NCBI RefSeq assembly: GCF_014207955.1
Contig: NZ_JACHLK010000012.1
Span: 124,001 to 188,000, forward strand
From: Acidovorax soli
Lineage (GTDB): Bacteria; Pseudomonadota; Gammaproteobacteria; Burkholderiales; Burkholderiaceae_C
DNA length: 64,000 nt
Direction: 5' to 3'
Shown: positions 6,700-14,709 of the stretch, piece by piece
How positions within the stretch are numbered: the first letter of the stretch is position 1
Layout: every line of letters starts with the position of its first letter
Notes under the pieces: model-generated
The model's database searches: none
What the model was told of the DNA's origin: nothing
The model's input: the letters and a program-made list of their open reading frames with translations, nothing else
Position numbers and translations under genes: made by a program

Positions 6700-9330
6700 A
6701 TGGCCGAGATTTCCCCACCCCTGCCCGCGCGCGCCTACCGGCCCGGCCACCGGCTGCGCACGCTGCTGGTCACGGCCAATGTGCTGCTGGGCGTGCTGCT
6801 CGGGGCGCTGGTGCTGTGGGTGCTGTCCTCCTCGCGGCAGAACCACGAAGAACGGGCCCGCGCCACGGCGGACAGCATGGCCGCCATGGGCGGTGCCAAC
6901 GTGGGGTCCGAGCTGGGCCTGGTCGATGCGGTGCTGCGCATGACGATCAACGATTTGCAGCGCTCGGGCCTCGGTGCCGGATCCCGGGACCAGGAGGTCC
7001 AGGACCTGCTCGCTGCGCGCCACCGGCTGCTGCCGGGGGCGGAGGGGTTTCGCCTGACCGATGACAGCGGGGCCGTGCGCTGGGGCAACCTCGTGGGCCA
7101 TGCCAACATCCCCAACGTGGCGGACCGCGATTTCTTCCGGCAGGCGCGCGAATCCACGGCAGACGGCCCGGTCATCGCCAGCCCCGTGGTGTCCCGCGTC
7201 TCGGGCAATTGGGTCGTCTCCATTTCCCGTCCCCTGGTGCGGGAGGGGCGGTTTGAGGGGGTGCTGTATGCCACCATCCGGGTCGACCATTTCGCGCAGC
7301 TGTTCCAGCGCTACGACCTGGGCAGCCGGGACACCATCACGCTGCGCATGCGCGACCTGCGATTTGTGGCCTGGCTCTCTCCCGGCAATGCGGCGCAGGT
7401 CCCGATGGGATCGACCCAGGTCTCCAGGGAGCTGCGCGAATCCCTCGCGGCGAACCCTTCTGCAGGGGTCTTCACGGCGGTGTCACCGATCGACGGGCTG
7501 GAGCGCACCGTGGCCTACCGGGAGGTGGAGGGCTGGCCATTCATCGTGCTGGCCGGGCTCAACAACGAGAAATTCTTCGAGCCCCTGGCCATGCAGGCGC
7601 GCATGCTGTCGCTGATGGCAGCCTGCATGTGGCTGCTCAGCTGCGCCGCCGCCTTTGCGATCTACCGCGTGGGCCGGCGTGAACTGGGTGCCGTGCGGGC
7701 GCTGGAGGCGCAGAGCCGGCGCACGCAGATCCTGCTGCGCGTGGCGGGCGATGGCATCCACATCATCGACCGCCAGGGGCACCTGGTGGAGATGAGCGAC
7801 TCGTTCGCGCAAATGCACCGCTCGCAGCGTGAGGCCTTGCTGGGCCGCCATGTCTCCAGCTGGGACGTGAACCAGGACGCAGCGGCCATCGGCGCCTGGC
7901 TGGGCCGGATCCGCGACGGTGACCGCCAGCGTGTCGAGGTGCAGCACCGGCTGGCCGATGGCCATGTCATCGATGTGGACCTGCACTGGCATGCGGTCGA
8001 TATCGACGGGCAGTTGCTGGTCTTCGGCTCGGCCCGCGACATCACCGACAGGAAGCGCCTGCTCCATAGCCTCGAAGAGTCTGCCGCGCGCGTGCGCGAC
8101 CTCTACGACCATGCACCATGCGGCTATTTCTCGCTCGATGCCGAGGGCTGCCTCGTGCACGTCAACGCCACCTTGCAGCAGTGGCTGGGCAGCGCAGCGG
8201 TCGAATCCCACTCCCGCTTCAGCGATCTGCTGCAGGGCGAGAGCCGCCGGCGTTTCCATGACCACTTCATCGAACTCACCCTGCAGGAGCGCGCACCGGA
8301 AATCGAGATCGAGCTCGCGCCACCGGGCGCGCCGCGCCGTGTCGTGCGCATCAATGCCACGGCCGTGCGCGACGGGCGCGGCGACTTCCTGATGAGCCGC
8401 ACCGTCGCGGTCGACGTGACTGCGCAGCACGAGGCGCTGCAGCAGGTGCGCGGCCTGCTGCACGACCAATCGGCCATGCTCAACAGCGACCTGGTGGGCA
8501 TGGTCAAGCTCGCCAGCCGCACCGTCATCTGGAAGAACACCGCGATGGAGCGCATGCTGGGCTATGGGCCGGGTGAGCTCGAAGGGGCCGACGTGCGCTC
8601 CCTGTATGCGCGTGGCGAGGACTACCGCCACGTGGAGGAATCCGCCGCGCTACGCCTGGGCCGGGGCCAGAACTTCCGCACCGACGTGCGCCTGCAGCAC
8701 AGGAACGGCGAGGCCATCTGGGTGGACCTGAGCGGCGTGCGCCTGTCGGACCACGAAACCTTCTGGATGGCAGTGGACATCTCGGCGGCCAAGCAGGCGC
8801 ACGAGCAGATCACGCACGTGGCCTTCCACGACGCGCTCACGCAGTTGCCCAACCGCCTGCTGCTGCTGGACCGCCTGCGCCAGGCCCTGGCGGCCGCGCA
8901 ACGGGCGGGGCACGATGTGGCGGTGTGCTTTGCCGACCTCGACGGCTTCAAGGCCGTGAACGACGACCTGGGGCACGAAGCGGGCGACCAGCTCCTGGTG
9001 GAGCTGGCCCGGCGCATCGCAGGCAGCATCCGCGCGTCGGACACGGCCGCGCGCCTGGGAGGCGATGAATTCGTGCTGGTCCTGACCCCGGTGGCGGGCG
9101 AGGAGTGGCGTGCCGTGCTCGATCGCCTGATGCAGGCCGTGTGCCAGCCCGTGCAGCTGCCTGCCTCCGATGTCCCGGTGCGGGTCGGCATGAGCATCGG
9201 CGTTGCCTTGTCGCAGGGCCGGCTTGACGCGCAGGAACTGTTGGCCGAGGCGGACGAGGCCATGCTGCAGGCCAAGCGCTCGGGAAAACACCGCGTGCAG
9301 TTGGCTGCGGCGGTGCAAGCGCTTTCCTGA
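6700..9330 (+). CDS. membrane-bound PAS-PAS-PAS-GGDEF diguanylate cyclase
   Basis: 876 aa. A transmembrane segment at about 19-43, a large periplasmic Cache-like sensor (about 45-290, with DRDFFRQARES and SRPLVREGRFEGVLYATI), a second transmembrane segment near 301-324, three PAS domains (about 335-705) and a C-terminal GGDEF domain. The active-site motif GGDEF is intact near residue 787 and an inhibitory RxxD (RASD) lies five residues before it. It should therefore make cyclic-di-GMP and be product-inhibited. I chose the ATG at 6700 because the reading upstream has no domain content. It is divergent from azurin and convergent with the GGDEF-EAL gene. Confidence 0.92.
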   Translation: MAEISPPLPARAYRPGHRLRTLLVTANVLLGVLLGALVLWVLSSSRQNHEERARATADSMAAMGGANVGSELGLVDAVLRMTINDLQRSGLGAGSRDQEVQDLLAARHRLLPGAEGFRLTDDSGAVRWGNLVGHANIPNVADRDFFRQARESTADGPVIASPVVSRVSGNWVVSISRPLVREGRFEGVLYATIRVDHFAQLFQRYDLGSRDTITLRMRDLRFVAWLSPGNAAQVPMGSTQVSRELRESLAANPSAGVFTAVSPIDGLERTVAYREVEGWPFIVLAGLNNEKFFEPLAMQARMLSLMAACMWLLSCAAAFAIYRVGRRELGAVRALEAQSRRTQILLRVAGDGIHIIDRQGHLVEMSDSFAQMHRSQREALLGRHVSSWDVNQDAAAIGAWLGRIRDGDRQRVEVQHRLADGHVIDVDLHWHAVDIDGQLLVFGSARDITDRKRLLHSLEESAARVRDLYDHAPCGYFSLDAEGCLVHVNATLQQWLGSAAVESHSRFSDLLQGESRRRFHDHFIELTLQERAPEIEIELAPPGAPRRVVRINATAVRDGRGDFLMSRTVAVDVTAQHEALQQVRGLLHDQSAMLNSDLVGMVKLASRTVIWKNTAMERMLGYGPGELEGADVRSLYARGEDYRHVEESAALRLGRGQNFRTDVRLQHRNGEAIWVDLSGVRLSDHETFWMAVDISAAKQAHEQITHVAFHDALTQLPNRLLLLDRLRQALAAAQRAGHDVAVCFADLDGFKAVNDDLGHEAGDQLLVELARRIAGSIRASDTAARLGGDEFVLVLTPVAGEEWRAVLDRLMQAVCQPVQLPASDVPVRVGMSIGVALSQGRLDAQELLAEADEAMLQAKRSGKHRVQLAAAVQALS

Positions 9331-9358
9331 AGTCCAGGCGCGCAGCCTTCGGTCGGTG

Positions 9359-11587
9359 CTACGAGGGCAGGTACTGGCGCAGGAAAAGCTCCAGCTCATC
9401 GGCCGGCAGCGGCCGGCTGAACAGGTAGCCCTGGGCCTCGTCGCAGCCCTGCTCGCGCAGGAAGGCCAGCTGCTCCGGTGTCTCCACGCCCTCGGCCGTG
9501 GTGCGCATGCCCAGGGCCTGGGCCATGCGGATGATGGCGCTCACGATGGCGCGGTCGTTGCCATCCTCGCCCAGGTCGCGCACGAAGGACTGGTCAATCT
9601 TGAGCTTGAAGATCTGGAAGCGCTTGAGCTGGCTCAGCGAGGAGTAGCCGGTGCCGAAGTCGTCCATGGACATGCGCACCCCGCGCGAGTGCAGGCTGTC
9701 CATGGTCTCCACGGCCGAATGTGGGTCGTCCACGGCCACGCCCTCGGTCAGCTCCAGCTCCAGGCAGTCGGGCGGCAGCTCGAAGATGGTCAGGATGCGG
9801 CTCACCAGCTCGGGCAGCTGGGGCTGGCGGAACTGGATCGCCGAGAGGTTGACCGCCATGGTCAGCCCCGGAAAACCGTTGGCGTGCCAGTCCTTGAGTT
9901 GCGTGAGCGCGGTGCGCAGCACCCATTCGCCGATCTGCAGGATCTGGCCGCTGTCTTCGGCGATCGGGATGAACTCCGTGGGCGAGATGTTGCCCATCTG
10001 CGGGTGGTCCCAGCGCAGCAAGGCCTCCACGCTGTGCACCTGGCCCGTGGCCAGGTGGATCTGGGGCTGGTAGTGCAGGTACAGCTGGCCGCGCTCCAGC
10101 GCCCGGCGCAGCGCGTTCTCGACCTGCAGCGCACGCACCGACTGGGCCTGCATCTCGGGGGTGAAGAAGCGGAAGGTGTTGCGCCCATCGAGCTTGGCGC
10201 GGTACATGGCCACGTCGGCCGATTGGGTCAGCGTATCGAAGTCGGCACCGTCCTGCGGGAACAGGGCCACGCCCATGGACGGCGCCATGGTCAGCTCGTG
10301 GTGGTCGATCTGGTAGTGCTGGCGCGAGGCCTCCTGCAGCTTGCCGGCCACCCGGGCCGCCCCATGGGCATTGGCGCCCGGCAGCAGCAGGATGAACTCG
10401 TCGCCGCCCAGGCGCGAGACCGTGTCCTTGTCGCGCACCACGGCACGCAGGCGCTTGGCGATCTCCACCAGCAGGGCGTCGCCCACGCGGTGGCCCAGCG
10501 AGTCGTTGACGTGCTTGAAGTGGTCCAGGTCCAGGAAGATCAGCGCCAGCGGCGTATTGCCCTCCTGCGCCACGCGGATGGCTTCCTGGGCGCGTTCGGA
10601 CAGCAGGGCGCGGTTGGGCAGTCCCGTGAGCGGGTCGTAGTGGGCCAGCCAGTAGATGCGGTCCTGGTCGGCCTTGCGGTCGCTGATCTCGCGGTGCAGG
10701 TTGTCCACCGTCTCGCGCAGCTCGCGCGTGCGGTCCTCGACCTGTTGCTCAAGCTGCTCGTGCACCCGGGCCAGGGCCGCCTGGGCCTGCTTGCGCTCCG
10801 AGATGTCCATGGTGATCCAGATCGACCCCTGGTCGGGGTCGTCGGGGTCGATGAACTTGGCGCGCACCTCGCAGGTCAGCGGTGTGCCGTCCCGGCGGCA
10901 CAGCACCACCTCGCCCTCGTAGGACTGGCCGGCGGCAAGCACGGGGTAGCAGCGGTGGCCCACGTCCTCCCAGTCCTCGTCGCTGGCGTACCAGCGGCGC
11001 GAGGGGCTGCCCGCCAGCTCGCCCGGGCCATAGCCCAGCATGTGCTCGAAATGGCGGTTGCAGCGCGTCAGGTGCCGGTCGCGCAGGAAGACGATGCCCA
11101 CCATGGCCTGGTCGAACAGCACCTGCTTCTCGCGCACCGCGGCGCTCAGCAGGGCCTGGGCCTGTTTCTGTTCGTCGATGTCGTCGAGGATCCAGATCGA
11201 GCCCTCGCTCGTGTCGCGCGGGTTGATCAGCCGCCCCGTGAGGCTGCCCCAGAACAGCCGCCCGTTGCGCCGGCGCATCTGGCGTTCGACGCGGTAGGCC
11301 TGCCCGCTGGCGAGCACCGGGTAGGCTTCGCGCCCGAGGGTGCGGAAGGCCTCGCGATCGGGGTAGAAGGCCTCGCTGCTCAGGCCCATCAGGCGCTGCG
11401 CCGACTCGTAGCCGAAGATTTCCGCATAGCGCTGGTTGCAGCGCACCACCACGCGCTGGCGGATGAACACGATGCCCACGCCTGCGCTCTCCAGCAGCAT
11501 CTGCTGCTCGCGCAGCGTACGCTCCAAAGACGCGTCGGAAGACTCCCCAGACGGCAGGCGTTCTGGGGCAATGGACAGCAAGGACAT
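9359..11587 (-). CDS. cytoplasmic PAS-PAS-GGDEF-EAL bifunctional cyclic-di-GMP enzyme
   Basis: 742 aa without membrane segments. Two PAS domains with PAC tails (about 30-270), a GGDEF domain with intact GGDEF near residue 396 and an RDKD inhibitory site five residues upstream, then an EAL domain. The EAL domain keeps EALLRWDHP, NLSAIQFRQ, ELTEG, DDFGTGYSSL, KIDQSFV and EGVET, so the phosphodiesterase residues look complete. Both synthesis and hydrolysis may be possible, with the balance set by the PAS inputs. The ATG at 11587 (MSLLSIAPERLP) is preferred to longer in-frame starts. It is tail to tail with another cyclic-di-GMP enzyme. Confidence 0.93.
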   Translation of the reverse strand: MSLLSIAPERLPSGESSDASLERTLREQQMLLESAGVGIVFIRQRVVVRCNQRYAEIFGYESAQRLMGLSSEAFYPDREAFRTLGREAYPVLASGQAYRVERQMRRRNGRLFWGSLTGRLINPRDTSEGSIWILDDIDEQKQAQALLSAAVREKQVLFDQAMVGIVFLRDRHLTRCNRHFEHMLGYGPGELAGSPSRRWYASDEDWEDVGHRCYPVLAAGQSYEGEVVLCRRDGTPLTCEVRAKFIDPDDPDQGSIWITMDISERKQAQAALARVHEQLEQQVEDRTRELRETVDNLHREISDRKADQDRIYWLAHYDPLTGLPNRALLSERAQEAIRVAQEGNTPLALIFLDLDHFKHVNDSLGHRVGDALLVEIAKRLRAVVRDKDTVSRLGGDEFILLLPGANAHGAARVAGKLQEASRQHYQIDHHELTMAPSMGVALFPQDGADFDTLTQSADVAMYRAKLDGRNTFRFFTPEMQAQSVRALQVENALRRALERGQLYLHYQPQIHLATGQVHSVEALLRWDHPQMGNISPTEFIPIAEDSGQILQIGEWVLRTALTQLKDWHANGFPGLTMAVNLSAIQFRQPQLPELVSRILTIFELPPDCLELELTEGVAVDDPHSAVETMDSLHSRGVRMSMDDFGTGYSSLSQLKRFQIFKLKIDQSFVRDLGEDGNDRAIVSAIIRMAQALGMRTTAEGVETPEQLAFLREQGCDEAQGYLFSRPLPADELELFLRQYLPS

Positions 11588-11738
11588 GGCGGCCGGACCC
11601 GGAGGGAGAGGCGCAATGCCCCAGAAAAATGTACCAAAGTGTAGCAGCCCAAGCTTACAGCGGTAACCGCCTGGTAACCGGGGCCTGTCCAGCCTGCGCT
11701 GGCGCCTTTCCCGCACTCTGGCGGAGCCCTTGCCTCGG

Positions 11739-11767
11739 CCTGTCACGGCATTGACATCCGTTGGACA
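11739..11767 (+). promoter_or_regulatory. degenerate Pho-box-like triple repeat
   Basis: Three 7-mers at exact 11-nt spacing: CTGTCAC (11739), TTGACAT (11750) and TGGACAT (11761). The first is a consensus half-site of CTGTCAT-N4-CTGTCAC; the others are degenerate. The element lies 108 bp before the lipid-remodelling operon that starts at 11875. No convincing -10 was found at the standard distance. Confidence 0.35.
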
Positions 11768-11874
11768 TGCAGGCGTCACCTGCGGCTTCCAAACTCCAGT
11801 GCATTGAAAGCACACCACCCGGTGATCCGGGGCACCAGCGGCCATGGGGCCGCCCTGTACCAAGGAGTTGATCC

Positions 11875-12702
11875 ATGAGCGATTTGCCCAACCCGATTTT
11901 GCCGCTGTCTCCCCTCACCGCCCCCGGGGCTGCCCTCCAGCGCCCAGAGTCCGCGGTGGCGGGCGCGATGGCGCGGGGTGGGGTCGAAGTCGCCTGGGCG
12001 CGCCACACCGACGAGGTGCGCCAGGCACAAAAGCTCCGGTTCGATGTGTTTGCCGGGGAGATGGGCGCTCGATTGACGACCCCCGTTCCCGGCCACGACG
12101 TGGACCTGTTCGACGACTACTGCGAGCACCTGCTGGTGCGCGATGCGGGCACCCAGCAGGTGATTGGCACCTACCGGGTCCTGACTCCCGCCCAGGCACG
12201 CCGCGTGGGCAGCACCTACAGCGACACCGAGTTCGACCTGACCCGCCTGCGCACCCTGCGCCCGCGCATGGTGGAGCTGGGCCGCAGCTGCGTGCACCCC
12301 GAGCACCGCCACGGCGGCGTGATCATGGCACTGTGGAGCGCCCTGGCCGACTTCATGGTGCGCAACCAGCTCGATACCATGATCGGCTGCGCCAGCATTC
12401 CCATGCTGCACAACGGCGTGATCAGCGGCGACGCGGCCGCCAGCATCTGGAACCAGGTGCGCCAGACGCACCTGGCCCCCATCGAATACCACGTGCTGCC
12501 GCGCCTGCCGCTGCCCGTCGAACGCCTCGACGGCTCGGTCTTCGTGGAGCCGCCGGCCCTGATCAAGGGCTACCTGCGCCTGGGGGCGCGGGTGCTGGGA
12601 GCCCCGGCCTGGGACCCGGACTTCAACACCGCAGACCTGCCCATGCTGATGCGCCTGGCAGACCTGCACCCCCGCTACCGCAAGCACTTTCTGGGGGCCT
12701 GA
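11875..12702 (+). CDS. olsB: OlsB-like ornithine N-acyltransferase (GNAT fold)
   Basis: 275 aa. The core is typical of OlsB: AQKLRFDVFAGEMGA, then DDYCEHLLVRD, VIGTYRVL, ELGRSCVHPEHR and a conserved C-terminal region with LPRLPLP and PPALIKGYLRLGARVLG. OlsB transfers a 3-hydroxyacyl chain from acyl carrier protein to ornithine, giving lyso-ornithine lipid, a phosphorus-free membrane lipid precursor. The second acyltransferase, OlsA, is not in the window. Its TGA overlaps the ATG of the next gene. The neighbours (metallophosphoesterase, glycosyltransferase, ppk) suggest phosphate-starvation lipid exchange. A general hemolysin-like acyltransferase role is the main alternative. Confidence 0.85.
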   Translation: MSDLPNPILPLSPLTAPGAALQRPESAVAGAMARGGVEVAWARHTDEVRQAQKLRFDVFAGEMGARLTTPVPGHDVDLFDDYCEHLLVRDAGTQQVIGTYRVLTPAQARRVGSTYSDTEFDLTRLRTLRPRMVELGRSCVHPEHRHGGVIMALWSALADFMVRNQLDTMIGCASIPMLHNGVISGDAAASIWNQVRQTHLAPIEYHVLPRLPLPVERLDGSVFVEPPALIKGYLRLGARVLGAPAWDPDFNTADLPMLMRLADLHPRYRKHFLGA

Positions 12703-13583
12703 TGCGTGCCGCGTTCGACGCGCTCGGCGACTGGACTGCGCACATGGCAGGTGGGCAGGACACTGCCGCCGACGCCGACGACGCACATCCCCCCGGCCAC
12801 CGCCAGCTGCGCGCGGTGTTCATCTCCGACCTGCATCTGGGCACGCCCGGTTGCCAGGCCGAGGGCCTGCTCGACTTCCTGAAGCACCACCCGAGCGAGC
12901 ACCTGTACCTGGTGGGCGACATCGTGGACGGCTGGCAGCTGCGCCGCCGCTGGTTCTGGCCCCAGGCCCACAACGATGTGGTGCAGAAGCTGCTGCGCCG
13001 CGCGCGCAAGGGCTGCCGTGTGGTCTTCGTGCCCGGCAACCACGACGAGTTCGCGCGCGCCTTCGTCGGCCACTCCTTCGGCGGCATCGAGGTGGTGGAG
13101 GACGCGGTGCACAAGACGGCCGATGGCCGCACCCTGTGGGTGACGCATGGCGACTACTTCGACGGCGTGATCCAGTGCGCCAAGTGGCTCGCCTATGTGG
13201 GCGACAACCTCTACGAGTTCACGCTCAAGCTCAACCGGCACCTGAACACCTTGCGCGCGCGCATGGGCCTGCCGTACTGGTCGCTCTCGGCCTACCTCAA
13301 GGGCAAGGTGAAGACGGCGCTCAATTACGTGACCGACTTCGAGGTGGCCGTGGCCGCCGAGGCGCGCCGCCGCGGCCATGATGGCGTGGTCTGTGGCCAC
13401 ATCCACCGTGCCGAGATGCGCGAGATCGACGGCACCCTGTACTGCAACGACGGCGACTGGGTGGAAAGCCACACCGCCCTGGTCGAGCACATGGATGGCC
13501 GCCTGGAACTGGTGCAGTGGCACACCGTGCCCGGCCACCAGGCGGCCGGCAAGCAACCCCACAGCAGCGAGATGCTCGTATGA
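12702..13583 (+). CDS. PlcP/LpxH-like calcineurin-type metallophosphoesterase
   Basis: 293 aa. The complete dinuclear-metal set is visible: ISDLHLG, VGDIVDGW, GNHDE, THGDYFDG and GHIHRAEM. Such proteins are often named UDP-2,3-diacylglucosamine diphosphatase. However, this length, with a long insert (KWLAYVGDNLYEFTLKLNR), and the position next to a GT4 glycosyltransferase match PlcP, the phospholipase C that frees diacylglycerol from phospholipids during phosphate limitation in alphaproteobacteria and marine bacteria. It overlaps the olsB-like stop (TGATG) and the glycosyltransferase start (ATGA), so all three are one coupled unit. Which substrate applies is inference from context. Confidence 0.85.
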   Translation: MRAAFDALGDWTAHMAGGQDTAADADDAHPPGHRQLRAVFISDLHLGTPGCQAEGLLDFLKHHPSEHLYLVGDIVDGWQLRRRWFWPQAHNDVVQKLLRRARKGCRVVFVPGNHDEFARAFVGHSFGGIEVVEDAVHKTADGRTLWVTHGDYFDGVIQCAKWLAYVGDNLYEFTLKLNRHLNTLRARMGLPYWSLSAYLKGKVKTALNYVTDFEVAVAAEARRRGHDGVVCGHIHRAEMREIDGTLYCNDGDWVESHTALVEHMDGRLELVQWHTVPGHQAAGKQPHSSEMLV

Positions 13584-14671
13584 AAATCGCCTTGTTGTCC
13601 GATGCCTGGGCGCCGCAGATCAACGGCGTGGTCACCACCCTGGTGGAACTGGTGCGCCACATGGAGGGGGCCGGCCACCAGGTGCAGGTGATCCAGCCCG
13701 GCCTGTTCAAGACGCGTCCCTGCCCGGGCTACCCGGGGATCGACCTGGCCGTTCGTCCCGGGCGCGAAATAGAGCGCATGCTGGACGAACTCCAGCCCGA
13801 TGCCATCCATCTGGCGACCGAGGGCCCCATCGGCTGGGCCGGGCGCAGCTACTGCCTGCGCAGGAAGCTGGCCTTCACCACGGCCTTCCATACCCGCTTT
13901 CCCGAGATCCTGCAGGCGGCAATGCACCTTCCGCTGGGCCTGGGCTATGCACTGTTCCGCCATTTCCACCGGCCTTCCTCGGGCGTGATAGTGCCCACGG
14001 TGGGCGTGCTCAAGATGCTAGAGCGGCGCGGTTTCCGCAATCTGCGGCAATGGACACACGGGGTCGACACGGCGGCCTTCAGCTACCGGGGCGAGACCAC
14101 GCCGCACCCGCTCGTGGGGGCCCTGGCCCACCCGGTGGCCCTGTACGTGGGGCGTGTCTCGTACGAGAAGAACATCGAAGCCTTCCTGCAACTGGACATG
14201 CCCGGCAGCAAGGTGATCTGCGGCGTGGGGCCGCTGGAGGAGCGGCTCAAGGCCCGCTACCCCCAGGCGCGCTGGCTGGGCATCCTGGACCGGGCCACTC
14301 TGGCGGGCGTGTACGCGGCGGCCGACGTGTTCGTCTTTCCCAGCCGTTCCGAGACCTTTGGCCTGGTGATGCTGGAGGCCATGGCCTGCGGTACGCCCGT
14401 GGCCGCCTACTTCGAGGACGGCCCCATGGAGGTGCTGGGCGCCCATGCGGGCGGCCAGGCGCGCGGCGGGGTGCTGCACGCGGACCTGATGACTGCCGCC
14501 CAGAACGCGCTGGCCGTGCCGCGCCACGAGGCACGCAACCGGGCGCTGGAGTTCACCTGGGCCCATGCGGCCCGGCTGTTCCAGCAATTCCTGGTTCCGG
14601 CGCGCCCGCGCGGAGATGACGAAGCGGTTTCTGTCACAAAAACTGTCACATCACTGTCATCTGGCCGTTAA
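13580..14671 (+). CDS. GT4-family glycosyltransferase (Agt-like, lipid glycosylation suspected)
   Basis: 363 aa with the two-domain GT-B fold of family 4. The N-terminal start is MKIALLSDAWAPQINGVVTT, the acceptor region contains FHTRFPE, and the nucleotide-sugar site keeps YVGRVSYEKNIE and the E-x7-E pattern in SRSETFGLVMLEAMACG. The start overlaps the stop of the metallophosphoesterase gene (ATGA). In phosphate-starved bacteria a PlcP-Agt pair converts phospholipid to diacylglycerol and then to glycolipid; this gene occupies the Agt position. Its last codons overlap a Pho-box-like repeat that serves ppk. Confidence 0.88.
   Translation: MKIALLSDAWAPQINGVVTTLVELVRHMEGAGHQVQVIQPGLFKTRPCPGYPGIDLAVRPGREIERMLDELQPDAIHLATEGPIGWAGRSYCLRRKLAFTTAFHTRFPEILQAAMHLPLGLGYALFRHFHRPSSGVIVPTVGVLKMLERRGFRNLRQWTHGVDTAAFSYRGETTPHPLVGALAHPVALYVGRVSYEKNIEAFLQLDMPGSKVICGVGPLEERLKARYPQARWLGILDRATLAGVYAAADVFVFPSRSETFGLVMLEAMACGTPVAAYFEDGPMEVLGAHAGGQARGGVLHADLMTAAQNALAVPRHEARNRALEFTWAHAARLFQQFLVPARPRGDDEAVSVTKTVTSLSSGR
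14631..14660 (+). promoter_or_regulatory. Pho box upstream of ppk
   Basis: Three consensus half-sites: CTGTCAC (14631), CTGTCAC (14643) and CTGTCAT (14654). The last two are at the canonical 11-nt spacing; the first is 12 nt away. A -10-like TAAATA lies at 14669-14674, eight bases after the last half-site, as in PhoB-activated promoters lacking a -35. The element lies inside the 3' end of the glycosyltransferase gene. Confidence 0.75.
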
Positions 14672-14709
14672 ATACTGCAGGCACCCGCTCCCGCGGCTTT
14701 CGAGTGCCC

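Noticed and set aside
12702-13583. Firm call as LpxH of lipid A synthesis
   Set aside because: Metal motifs fit, but the operon partners and the phosphate neighbourhood fit a PlcP-type role better; left open.
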